Positions 1-6,050 of a DNA stretch of 12,848 bases are shown piece after piece. The stretch's first letter is position 1. Every line of letters starts with the position of its first letter. Location of the stretch: positions 1 through 12,848 of the forward strand of contig CAAGRM010000243.1 in the NCBI GenBank assembly GCA_900772675.1. Reading direction: 5' to 3'. Position numbers and translations under genes: made by a program. The notes beneath the pieces were generated by a model, which was not told the DNA's origin, made no database searches, and saw nothing but the letters and a program-made list of their open reading frames with translations. The DNA comes from Lachnospiraceae bacterium. GTDB taxonomy: Bacteria; Bacillota; Clostridia; Lachnospirales; Lachnospiraceae.

Positions 1-1136
1 ACATTAAGTTCTTCTGCCACATCATCCAATGAAGCATTTCCCATGATTTTCCAGGTATCTGTGGAAATCAGCTCAATTTCCGATGGCTGCCCGATCTCCG
101 TCTCATCATTCAAGTCCCCGACAAGCTGCTCGATCAGGTTACGCACGGTGATAATTCCATCCATGCCGCCGTACTCATCCAGAACCACGGCAAAATAGTT
201 GCCGGTCTTTTTCATGTTCTGGAACAGCGTGGCAGCCTTGATGTTTTCAGGAACAAAATAAGGCTGTTTGATCGCTTCCTTCATGACATGATCGCGATCC
301 TTGGTTCGAAGCCGGAAATAATCCTTGGCGTCCAGAACGCCGATGATATCATCCACATTTTCACCACAGACCGGGTAATAAGAATGGCGGCTTTCATGGA
401 TCAGCTGCTCCCACTCCTCCATCGAGTCTTCCAGCCACAGAAGATCTACATCAGTTCTGTGGACGCAGATTTCATCAATGGTCAGATCATCGAACTCAAA
501 TACGTTCTGAATCATATCTTTTTCTTCATTGTCGATCGCGCCTTTTTCGCTACCGGCATCTACCATCATTCGGATTTCTTCCTCCGTCACCTGATCGTCG
601 TCCTCATCCGGATCGATCCCCAGAAGGCGCAGGATACCGTTTGTCGATGCAGTCAGCAGCCACACAAGCGGTGCAAACACTTTCGAAGCACCGCTTACAA
701 GACCGGAAATCCCGAGCGCAATCTGCTCAGCCTTCTGCATTGCAATCCTTTTCGGCACCAGTTCGCCAAAGATCAGGGTGATATAAGATAAAAGCAGCGT
801 AATCAGCACAACGGCAATCGCATCCAGTGTCTTTTCCGGAATCTTCATACCCGCGTCCACAAGAGCGGAAACGATTCGATCCGAAAAATTTTCTGCTGCA
901 AAGGCACTTCCGAGAAAACCGGACAGAGTGATGACCACCTGTATCGTTGCAAGAAAACGGGATGGCTGTTCCGTCAGATGAAACAGCTTCGCCGCTCTTT
1001 TGTTTCCCTCCTGTGCCATTTTTTCCAGTTTAGCGTCGTTGCAGGAGACCACAGCGATCTCCGCGCAGGCAAATACCGCATTGACCGCTATCAATACGAC
1101 CTGCAAAAGAATACTGCCGACTATGTCACTGTCCAA
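1..1136 (-). CDS. CNNM/CorC (HlyC-type) membrane protein with CBS domains, 3' end off the window
   Basis: Partial gene: 378 complete codons are present and the C-terminus lies beyond the left edge. I translated this frame from the minus strand starting at TTG (1136-1134). It is preceded by GAGGAGG (1153-1147) 10 nt upstream, and no ATG occurs before residue 40, well inside the first membrane domain. Residues about 1-170 form a DUF21/CNNM-type transmembrane domain with hydrophobic segments near 6-30, 63-85, 105-125 and 140-165, the NAVFACAEIAVVS start typical of the family, and GELVPKR at 124-130. Residues about 205-340 are a tandem CBS pair ending in LDEYGG (319-324) and a TVRNLIEQLVGD stretch. 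The start of a CorC_HlyC transporter-associated domain follows at about 350. Family members are implicated in Mg2+/divalent cation export or homeostasis; 'hemolysin' is a historical label. The gene starts 25 bp after the M18 peptidase stop, so the two are probably co-transcribed. Confidence 0.93.
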   Translation of the reverse strand, partial: MDSDIVGSILLQVVLIAVNAVFACAEIAVVSCNDAKLEKMAQEGNKRAAKLFHLTEQPSRFLATIQVVITLSGFLGSAFAAENFSDRIVSALVDAGMKIPEKTLDAIAVVLITLLLSYITLIFGELVPKRIAMQKAEQIALGISGLVSGASKVFAPLVWLLTASTNGILRLLGIDPDEDDDQVTEEEIRMMVDAGSEKGAIDNEEKDMIQNVFEFDDLTIDEICVHRTDVDLLWLEDSMEEWEQLIHESRHSYYPVCGENVDDIIGVLDAKDYFRLRTKDRDHVMKEAIKQPYFVPENIKAATLFQNMKKTGNYFAVVLDEYGGMDGIITVRNLIEQLVGDLNDETEIGQPSEIELISTDTWKIMGNASLDDVAEELN

Positions 1137-1161
1137 ACGTTTCAAACCTCCTCAATATTAT

Positions 1162-2541
1162 TTATGCGTTTTTCAAAAATGCCACATAGGCCTTCTTGGC
1201 CTCGTAAACATCTGCTTTGCTGGTTACTTCCCATGGAGCATGCATGCTGAGAACCGGTACACCGGAGTCAATCACTTCCATACCGTACAGAGACATGATG
1301 TAGGCGATGGTTCCGCCGCCTCCGACATCAACTTTACCAAGCTCTGCTGTCTGCCAATTTACTTTTGCATCATCAAAGATAGCGCGAAGAGCTCCGACGT
1401 ACTCTGCATTGGCATCGTTTGAGCCGCTCTTTCCGCCTGCTCCTGTAAATTTGTTAATTACGATACCTTTTCCGAAGAATGCAGCGTTTTTCTTCTCAAA
1501 TGCTGCTGCATACAACGGATCAAACGCTGCACTTACATCAGAAGAAAGCATTCTGGAAGAAGCCAGACATCTCCGAAGTGCAAGCTCCGTTCCCTCACCT
1601 GCAAGTGCAAGCAGCTCTGCTATGGTGTTTTCGAAGAAATGAGACTGCATGCCGGTTGCTCCGACACTTCCGATCTCCTCTTTGTCTACGAGCAGGCAGC
1701 AGGATGTCTTCTCCGGTGCTTCCACCTCGAGCATTGCGACAAGAGAAGTGTATGCGCATACACGGTCATCCTGGCCGTATGCAAGAATCATGCTGGCATC
1801 CATACCAAGCTCACGCGCTTTTCCTGCCGGTACAATTTCAAGCTCTGCGGAGAGGAAATCCTCTTCTTCGATGCCATACTTGTCGTTTAAGAGCTTTAAG
1901 GTCATGGCTTTCACTGCATCTTTCTCTGTTCCTTCCAGCGGCTGGCTTCCGATCAGAAGATCGAGGTTCTCGCCCTCTACTACCGTACTTGCCGGTTTGG
2001 TCTGCTGCTCTCTGGAAAGGTGAATCAAAAGATCTGTCACACAGAATACCGGATCGTTATCATCCTCGCCGATGACTACATCCACTACTTCGCCGTCCTT
2101 CTTGGCTACAACACCGTGGATTGCAAGCGGAAGTGTTACCCACTGCCATTTTTTGATGCCACCGTAATAATGGGTATCAAGATATGTAAATCCGTTGTCC
2201 TCATACAGTGGATTCTGTTTTACGTCAAGACGCGGAGAATCGATGTGCGCACCGAGAATATTCATACCCTCTGTCAGAGGCTTTGTTCCGATCTGGAACA
2301 GGGCAATGGCCTTCTTCATGCATACAGCATAAACCTTGTCACCCGGTTTTAACGCACGATTTTCTTTTACATAGGTGTCGAGGCTTACGTATCCGGCCTC
2401 TTCTGCCTGACGTACACTTTCCTTTACACACTCACGCTCCGTTTTTCCGTGATCCAGGAATGCGCGGTAGCCGGCGTTTAATTTTTCCAGCTTTTTCATA
2501 TCTTTTTTCTTGTACTCATTCCATGCTGTTTTTCGTTCCAT
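1162..2541 (-). CDS. M18 family aminopeptidase (aspartyl aminopeptidase type)
   Basis: This 459-residue protein is the usual size for bacterial M18 enzymes, cytoplasmic di-zinc aminopeptidases that remove N-terminal, often acidic, residues from peptides. Metal-ligand motifs are visible in order: GAHIDSPRLD (His99), GQDDRVCAY (Asp258/259), DKEEIGS (Glu288/289), SSDVSAAFDP (Asp335) and SMHAPWE (His434). The glycine-rich KVDVGGGGT segment (403-411) is also characteristic. I chose the ATG at 2541 (MERKTAW...). The frame stays open to 2799, but that extension runs back through a terminator hairpin. Another upstream ATG (2619-2617) overlaps the -10 box of the gene's own promoter and so should not be translated. 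The ribosome binding site is weak (GAGAG, about 7 nt upstream). There is no signal peptide. It is first in a unit with the CNNM/CorC gene. Confidence 0.95.
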   Translation of the reverse strand: MERKTAWNEYKKKDMKKLEKLNAGYRAFLDHGKTERECVKESVRQAEEAGYVSLDTYVKENRALKPGDKVYAVCMKKAIALFQIGTKPLTEGMNILGAHIDSPRLDVKQNPLYEDNGFTYLDTHYYGGIKKWQWVTLPLAIHGVVAKKDGEVVDVVIGEDDNDPVFCVTDLLIHLSREQQTKPASTVVEGENLDLLIGSQPLEGTEKDAVKAMTLKLLNDKYGIEEEDFLSAELEIVPAGKARELGMDASMILAYGQDDRVCAYTSLVAMLEVEAPEKTSCCLLVDKEEIGSVGATGMQSHFFENTIAELLALAGEGTELALRRCLASSRMLSSDVSAAFDPLYAAAFEKKNAAFFGKGIVINKFTGAGGKSGSNDANAEYVGALRAIFDDAKVNWQTAELGKVDVGGGGTIAYIMSLYGMEVIDSGVPVLSMHAPWEVTSKADVYEAKKAYVAFLKNA

Positions 2542-2617
2542 AGCTTTTCTCTCTTTCTGTTTTCTTTCTATGATCCGTTCGTATTTTTTTGCTCCGGTCA
2601 TAATTGCGATCTCTTTC

Positions 2618-2646
2618 ATTATAATCTGTTTTGATGGGAAAAACAA
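2618..2646 (-). promoter_or_regulatory. Sigma-A type promoter for the M18 aminopeptidase gene
   Basis: The minus strand carries TTGTTT (2646-2641), a 17-bp spacer and a perfect TATAAT (2623-2618). Initiation near 2611 would give a leader of about 70 nt before the ATG at 2541. It sits just downstream of the terminator of the preceding unit (2666-2710), which supports a real transcription boundary. Confidence 0.7.
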
Positions 2647-2665
2647 GGACTTTCGGCTGTTAGAA

Positions 2666-2710
2666 AAAAGCCCCACAGCGAACCGTTTTTTCGGTTGCAG
2701 CGGGGCTTTT
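2666..2710 (-). terminator. Rho-independent terminator of the zinc-ribbon/DUF5685/J-domain cassette
   Basis: AAAAGCCCC (2666-2674) pairs with GGGGCTTTT (2702-2710), and AACCG (2681-2685) pairs with CGGTT (2692-2696) around a six-base loop; an imperfect internal section lies between. Read on the minus strand, the stem is followed by a run of T residues. It lies 120 bp beyond the J-domain gene stop, leaving a long 3' UTR. Confidence 0.85.
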
Positions 2711-2744
2711 AAGGGGAGGATAAGTATTTCCTTATTTTTCTTTT

Positions 2745-2790
2745 GTATCATCGAACAGGGGAATTTCGATGACACTGTTATTCTCCCCTG
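2745..2790. repeat. Two interleaved perfect inverted repeats (possible pseudoknot or overlapping operator)
   Basis: On the plus strand TCATCGAA (2748-2755) pairs with TTCGATGA (2765-2772), and CAGGGGA (2756-2762) pairs with TCCCCTG (2784-2790). The second 5' arm lies inside the loop of the first stem, so the arms are in A-B-A'-B' order, an H-type pseudoknot topology. The outer dinucleotides GT/AC (2745-2746, 2774-2775) extend the first dyad past one mismatch. The element lies between the J-domain stop (2830) and the terminator. It could be a structured 3' UTR, a small RNA derived from it, or a DNA-binding site. One connecting loop has zero length, so both stems may not form in full together. 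Confidence 0.5.
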
Positions 2791-2829
2791 AATGTTCACT
2801 TTTATACATTTCTTGTAATTATTTTTTGA

Positions 2830-3534
2830 TCAACAGCAGAAAAATCCTCTTCCGCCGCAGCAACAGCAATTGCAGATGGCATTGATTGCCATACATTCAC
2901 AGCACCATTTTCCGAGATCACCTGCACTTCTCTCGTAGCCGTAGCCGCTTCCCATGTCGGAATACCACTGACCCCCACCCCGGAGCTGGCTTAAAAGCTG
3001 CTGATACTGCATATTCTGCGGTTCTAATTTCACTGCCATCTCAGCATCCTGTACGGCATTGATGTTGTTTCCGAGACGCGAATTGGCAATCGCATGCAGA
3101 AAGTACCATGTTCCGCTGCGATCCGGGATATCATTTAAAACGTTCATCGCTTCGCTGAAATGACCGCTGTTGATATAATTAGCAGCCGCCTGCAGCCGCA
3201 TCTCCTGCTCCGAACTTCCGTAATCGCTCCGCGCAGAGCCGTTGCCATACGCCCCTCCGAACGGATCAAAGCCACCAAACGGGCCATAACCGCCGTAACT
3301 TCCTCCACCATACGATGAACCGCCACTCTGATATGCAGTTCCGTGTTCGCGTTCATCCATGATCTGTTTGTATGCCTGCTGCACCTGTTTGAACTTTTCT
3401 TCTGCTTCCGCTTTCTTCGGATTATTGATATTGGCATCCGGATGGTACATCCGGCTGAGCTTTCGGTACGCTTTTTTAATTTCCTCATCGGAAGCTCCGC
3501 GGGACACGCCCAACACCTCATATGGATCTGTCAT
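2830..3534 (-). CDS. J-domain (DnaJ-like) protein with TPR-like region and cysteine-rich C-terminus
   Basis: A 234-residue protein. Residues 1-62 are a J domain with the invariant HPD at 31-33, so it should stimulate ATP hydrolysis by an Hsp70/DnaK partner. Residues about 68-108 are a Gly/Ser/Tyr/Phe-rich flexible linker. Residues about 111-185 resemble two TPR-like helical repeats ([24 protein letters not shown]...AEMAVKLEP). The tail (211-234) holds 10 cysteines in 24 residues, including a run of four. The canonical DnaJ zinc-finger and client-binding domains are absent, so this is not housekeeping DnaJ but a specialised J protein. The cysteines could bind metal or be lipid-modified; which is unknown. 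The ATG at 3534 follows GAGGAG (3552-3547), which lies across the stop of the upstream DUF5685 gene; the intergenic gap is 6 bp, so the genes are co-transcribed and probably coupled. Confidence 0.9.
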   Translation of the reverse strand: MTDPYEVLGVSRGASDEEIKKAYRKLSRMYHPDANINNPKKAEAEEKFKQVQQAYKQIMDEREHGTAYQSGGSSYGGGSYGGYGPFGGFDPFGGAYGNGSARSDYGSSEQEMRLQAAANYINSGHFSEAMNVLNDIPDRSGTWYFLHAIANSRLGNNINAVQDAEMAVKLEPQNMQYQQLLSQLRGGGQWYSDMGSGYGYERSAGDLGKWCCECMAINAICNCCCCGGRGFFCC

Positions 3535-3540
3535 CAGTCT

Positions 3541-4380
3541 TTATTTCTCCTCTTTTTGGCGCTCTTTCGCGCTTTTTCGCATTTCATATTTTTCCCAGAC
3601 ACCAGCATACAATATATTTCGCAGAATGTCTACATTTTCCAGGATCGGAAGTTTTTCGAACGCGCGCGACGCTTCCGCCGTCATCATCATCAGGATTTTT
3701 TCTGCTTTTTCTTCGAACTCCGGCTGGTCTGAAATGGTAAGGAACGGATTGTAATTTCCGCTTTTTTTATCTTTTTCCACATCGTCAAGCGCATCCATCA
3801 GATATATGAATTTTCCGATATAAAATCCCACCTGACGAAGGTCATCACTCCAGATGTCCTCCTCCGGACTATAGATTTCTGCCATCACTTCACCGGTATA
3901 GCCCGCCGCAAGGTCGAGGTCCGGATTGTTTTCTTTCTCGCAACGATGCAGCTTTTCGAGATAGTCCTGCACCGCTTTTGTCTGACGCGGATAAGATGTT
4001 TCCATGCGCGTCACGGATTTTTTCAGTGCCTTGGCCGCCGCAAGCGCCGCGTAGTTTTTTTCATCCTCCCAATCATCCATCAGGTTGTAATAGGCGAGCA
4101 GCACATTCATGTCAGCGCAGTATCTGGTATACTGGTTCCGCAGACATCTATGTTTTTTTCCCGGATGAAGAAAGCAGTAATGCTCCTCTTTTACAGTTTC
4201 ACACTCATAAAGCCCGGTCAGCAGGATGGAAAGAAATGTCATGTCAAATGTCAGCGTTGCCTGCCCTGCTTTTCCGCAGGACTCTTTGATATCCTGGCAC
4301 AGGCCGCAGTAATACGCCTGATATTTGTTGTAATCTTTGACCTTTAAATCATCCTTTCTGATGTTCACATAACCAAACAT
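3541..4380 (-). CDS. DUF5685-type protein with CxxC and two Asp-rich motifs
   Basis: A 279-residue, mainly helical soluble protein that I recognise as DUF5685-like; its function is unknown. The ATG at 4380 (MFGYVNI) is preferred over the GTG four codons upstream because AGGAG (4396-4392) is correctly spaced only for the ATG. Near the N-terminus YYCGLC gives Cys25 and Cys28, with further cysteines at 35, 60, 69, 79 and 88, a set suited to metal or cofactor binding. Two acidic motifs stand out: DDWEDEKN at 102-109 and DALDDVEKDKKSGNYNP at 196-212. The second resembles the second Asp-rich motif of squalene/phytoene synthases (RDxxED...G..YLP), and the first resembles their DDxxD/E motif; this likeness is my inference. 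It sits between the zinc-ribbon gene (21-bp gap) and the J-domain gene (6-bp gap), so the three probably act together. Confidence 0.85.
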   Translation of the reverse strand: MFGYVNIRKDDLKVKDYNKYQAYYCGLCQDIKESCGKAGQATLTFDMTFLSILLTGLYECETVKEEHYCFLHPGKKHRCLRNQYTRYCADMNVLLAYYNLMDDWEDEKNYAALAAAKALKKSVTRMETSYPRQTKAVQDYLEKLHRCEKENNPDLDLAAGYTGEVMAEIYSPEEDIWSDDLRQVGFYIGKFIYLMDALDDVEKDKKSGNYNPFLTISDQPEFEEKAEKILMMMTAEASRAFEKLPILENVDILRNILYAGVWEKYEMRKSAKERQKEEK

Positions 4381-4401
4381 GAATCGCGCCACTCCTTTTT
4401 A

Positions 4402-4803
4402 TCAGGTGTTTTTGATGAATTTTGTTCCGCATTTCGGGCAGCGGATCTCGATATGGCCTTTTCCTTTCGGCACCCGCACCTGCTGACGACAGGACGGGCA
4501 GCGGAAATAACAGTGCTCCTTGTCCTTAAATGCACGGGTTCCGCCGCGGAAAAATCCAACAAAGCGATTTTTTAATTCCAGAAATTTCTGGTTTTCCGCA
4601 TACCGTTTGGAATGGTTCCTGGACATGATGCGCACATCCGTCCAGACGATCAGGACGAGTGCCAGGGTGTAGATAAGGGAGCTCCGTACAACTGCCCCGA
4701 AAATCATCATGGCAACTGCCGCCCACATCATAAAATTGCCCAGCTGATCGATGCCATAGCGGCCGTACATCAGTCGGGAGAGTTTTTCTTTCAGTTTATC
4801 CAT
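4402..4803 (-). CDS. Membrane-anchored zinc-ribbon protein
   Basis: A 133-residue protein, first gene of the three-gene cassette. Residues about 22-57 are hydrophobic and form one long or two short transmembrane helices (NFMMWAAVAMMIFGAVV and SLIYTLALVLIVW). A basic linker follows (58-95). The C-terminus is a zinc ribbon: Cys102-x2-Cys105 (CPSC) and Cys122-x2-Cys125 (CPKC). The ribbon and basic linker should lie in the cytoplasm and could bind nucleic acid or a protein partner. AAGGAG lies 14 nt before the ATG, with GAGAG closer. The stop is 21 bp before the DUF5685 start. It has no specific family name that I recognise. Confidence 0.85.
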   Translation of the reverse strand: MDKLKEKLSRLMYGRYGIDQLGNFMMWAAVAMMIFGAVVRSSLIYTLALVLIVWTDVRIMSRNHSKRYAENQKFLELKNRFVGFFRGGTRAFKDKEHCYFRCPSCRQQVRVPKGKGHIEIRCPKCGTKFIKNT

Positions 4804-4842
4804 AACTGCTCTCGTTTCTCCTTTTTCAAAGTATATGCCACT

Positions 4843-4871
4843 ACTCTATCCCTTTTGAAGAAAAAAAGCAA
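4843..4871 (-). promoter_or_regulatory. Candidate promoter for the zinc-ribbon/DUF5685/J-domain cassette
   Basis: Minus strand TTGCTT (4871-4866), a 17-bp spacer and TAGAGT (4848-4843). Both boxes are only partial matches. An alternative -10, TATACT, lies a few bases further downstream but lacks a matching -35. The location immediately upstream of the first cassette gene is the main support. Confidence 0.4.
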
Positions 4872-4917
4872 TCGAATACGCCATTAATTTTTTCTAAAGA
4901 ATGATTAAAAATTTTCC

Positions 4918-4934
4918 CGCAAGCTTTGCTTGCG
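4918..4934. repeat. Perfect short inverted repeat in the divergent intergenic region
   Basis: CGCAAGC (4918-4924) and GCTTGCG (4928-4934) form a 7-bp perfect stem with a 3-base loop. On the minus strand a TTTTT run follows after a short GGGAAAA, giving a weak attenuator-like look, but no upstream minus-strand gene needs a terminator here. It could equally be a regulator binding site between the divergent promoters. Confidence 0.45.
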
Positions 4935-4950
4935 TCGGATTTCCAACCTT

Positions 4951-4978
4951 TTGACACTGCGATCTTAAAAATTACAGT
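4951..4978 (+). promoter_or_regulatory. Candidate promoter for the small membrane protein/HAD unit
   Basis: A consensus TTGACA (4951-4956) is followed after 16 bp by TACAGT (4973-4978), which matches four of six -10 positions. It would give a leader of about 120 nt before the ATG at 5108. Confidence 0.45.
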
Positions 4979-5107
4979 AGATGTTTCTTTTCAACTGTGC
5001 TACACTTGATTATGTTTCTTTTATATTTTGGTATCTGTTCGGAACCTCATTTCGCATGGCTTTGAATAGTTCCATCTTCTATTTTCACTGAAAGATCGGA
5101 GATTTTT

Positions 5108-5347
5108 ATGAAACGTTTCAAACAGATCGGCGCCATCCTTGCCATCCTCGTCCTGATCGGATTCGGACTCGGCGCCATGATTTTTGCCTTTCTTGACACC
5201 CCCTTTGCGCATAAAGCGCTCACAATCTGCCTCTACTGCGCAATTACCGTACCGGTATTCATCTATGCCATGATGTTGGTTGCAAAGGTTTTGTCCCGCC
5301 GTGGAAAAGACAACACTTCAGACAAGGAGGAAATCCATCATGATTGA
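5108..5347 (+). CDS. Small two-TM membrane protein, unknown function
   Basis: A 79-residue protein with two predicted transmembrane helices, about residues 8-30 (AILAILVLIGFGLGAMIFAF) and 38-60 (LTICLYCAITVPVFIYAMML). The N-terminus is short and basic and the C-terminal tail is polar (SRRGKDNTSDKEEIHHD). Start support: GGAG (5098-5101) 6 nt before the ATG. Its last 8 bp overlap the start of the HAD gene, and the ribosome binding site of that gene (AAGGAGG) lies within this reading frame, so translation of the two is probably coupled. I do not recognise a named family. It could be an accessory or anchoring partner of the phosphatase, but nothing in the sequence proves that. Confidence 0.8.
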   Translation: MKRFKQIGAILAILVLIGFGLGAMIFAFLDTPFAHKALTICLYCAITVPVFIYAMMLVAKVLSRRGKDNTSDKEEIHHD

Positions 5348-5939
5348 TACTGTTATCTTTGATGTGGGCCGCGTGCTCGTGAACTGGGACTACATATCCT
5401 ACCTGAACCGTTTTGCCTTCGGCCCCGAAAAGACAAAGAAAATCGCCGCGGCAACCTTCGAAAGCCCTTACTGGCGCCAGTTCGACCGCGGAACGATTAC
5501 ACCTGCGGAGCTTGTAGAAGGTTTCTGCTCACTCGCACCGGAATACACAGCAGAAATCAAAGAGGTGTTCGCCCACTGCGAAGAAACCATCACTTCGCTG
5601 CCATACGCAGAACCCTGGATACGCTCTTTAAAGGAAAAAGGCTACCGTCTCTACATTCTCTCCAATTACTCCGGCAACCTCTTTGAGCGGACCAGGGAGA
5701 AAATGACCTTTCTCCCCTACATGGACGGAACCCTCTTCTCCTACACCTGTCACCTGGTCAAACCGGAGCCCGAGATCTATCAGTACCTGATCCGAAAATT
5801 CTCCCTCATACCGGATCACTGCGTATTTCTTGACGATACAAAAGAAAACATCGAAGCCGCCAAACGGGCAGGAATTCATGGAATTCATTTTACCGGCTAT
5901 AAAGATGGTGTGGAGCAATTGAAAAAACTTGGCATTTAG
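5340..5939 (+). CDS. HAD-superfamily hydrolase (YihX/phosphatase-like)
   Basis: A 199-residue cytoplasmic HAD hydrolase with a helical cap. Motif I is IFDVGRVL with nucleophile Asp8; the second Asp of the usual DxD is replaced by Gly10, as in the YihX-like/epoxide-hydrolase-N-terminal-like subgroup. Motif II is ILSNYS (Ser108), motif III is Lys141 in LVKPEPEIY, and motif IV is FLDDTKEN (Asp165/166) followed by EAAKRAGIHGI. All positions for Mg2+-dependent phosphoryl transfer except the DxD acid/base are present. The substrate is probably a small phosphorylated sugar or nucleotide, but it cannot be read from the sequence. The ATG at 5340 has AAGGAGG 9 nt upstream; an upstream in-frame start at 5280 is rejected because it lies deep in the overlapping gene without a ribosome binding site. 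Last gene of its unit, followed by a strong terminator. Confidence 0.92.
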   Translation: MIDTVIFDVGRVLVNWDYISYLNRFAFGPEKTKKIAAATFESPYWRQFDRGTITPAELVEGFCSLAPEYTAEIKEVFAHCEETITSLPYAEPWIRSLKEKGYRLYILSNYSGNLFERTREKMTFLPYMDGTLFSYTCHLVKPEPEIYQYLIRKFSLIPDHCVFLDDTKENIEAAKRAGIHGIHFTGYKDGVEQLKKLGI

Positions 5940-5988
5940 TCAAAGCGGATATTCGCAATCTGCTTCGCTACTTGCTTGATTCGGTTAA

Positions 5989-6021
5989 AAAAGCCCCGGA
6001 GTTTCGATCTCCGGGGCTTTT
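5989..6021. terminator. Bidirectional Rho-independent terminator between convergent genes
   Basis: AAAAGCCCCGGAG (5989-6001) pairs perfectly over 13 bp with CTCCGGGGCTTTT (6009-6021) around a 7-base loop. It serves the plus-strand HAD unit, and on the minus strand gives a stem followed by TTTTTT for the transglutaminase-fold gene, whose stop is 30 bp away at 6051. Confidence 0.93.
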
Positions 6022-6050
6022 GGTGTATCCATCACACTATTTTATTTTTC

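Larger units (their letters stand above)
4804..5107. other. Divergent intergenic region between the minus-strand cassette and the plus-strand small protein/HAD unit
   Basis: This 304-bp AT-rich stretch holds no convincing gene. It contains a candidate minus promoter (4843-4871), a perfect short hairpin (4918-4934) and a candidate plus promoter (4951-4978). The plus-strand leader (about 4985-5107) is some 120 nt long; GGAAC/GTTCC arms (5040-5072 region) could fold weakly, but I recognise no riboswitch or T-box signature. Confidence 0.6.

Noticed and set aside
288..1422. Several plus-strand open frames at the left end
   Set aside because: They lie opposite the CNNM/CorC and M18 genes, whose minus-strand frames carry clear family motifs.
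2542..2799. An 86-residue N-terminal extension of the M18 aminopeptidase
   Set aside because: It would be translated across the upstream terminator hairpin and the gene's own promoter, and the family length is satisfied by the start at 2541.
4918..4950. Hairpin at 4918-4934 as a functional terminator
   Set aside because: The T-run is short and displaced from the stem, and no gene upstream on the minus strand needs termination.
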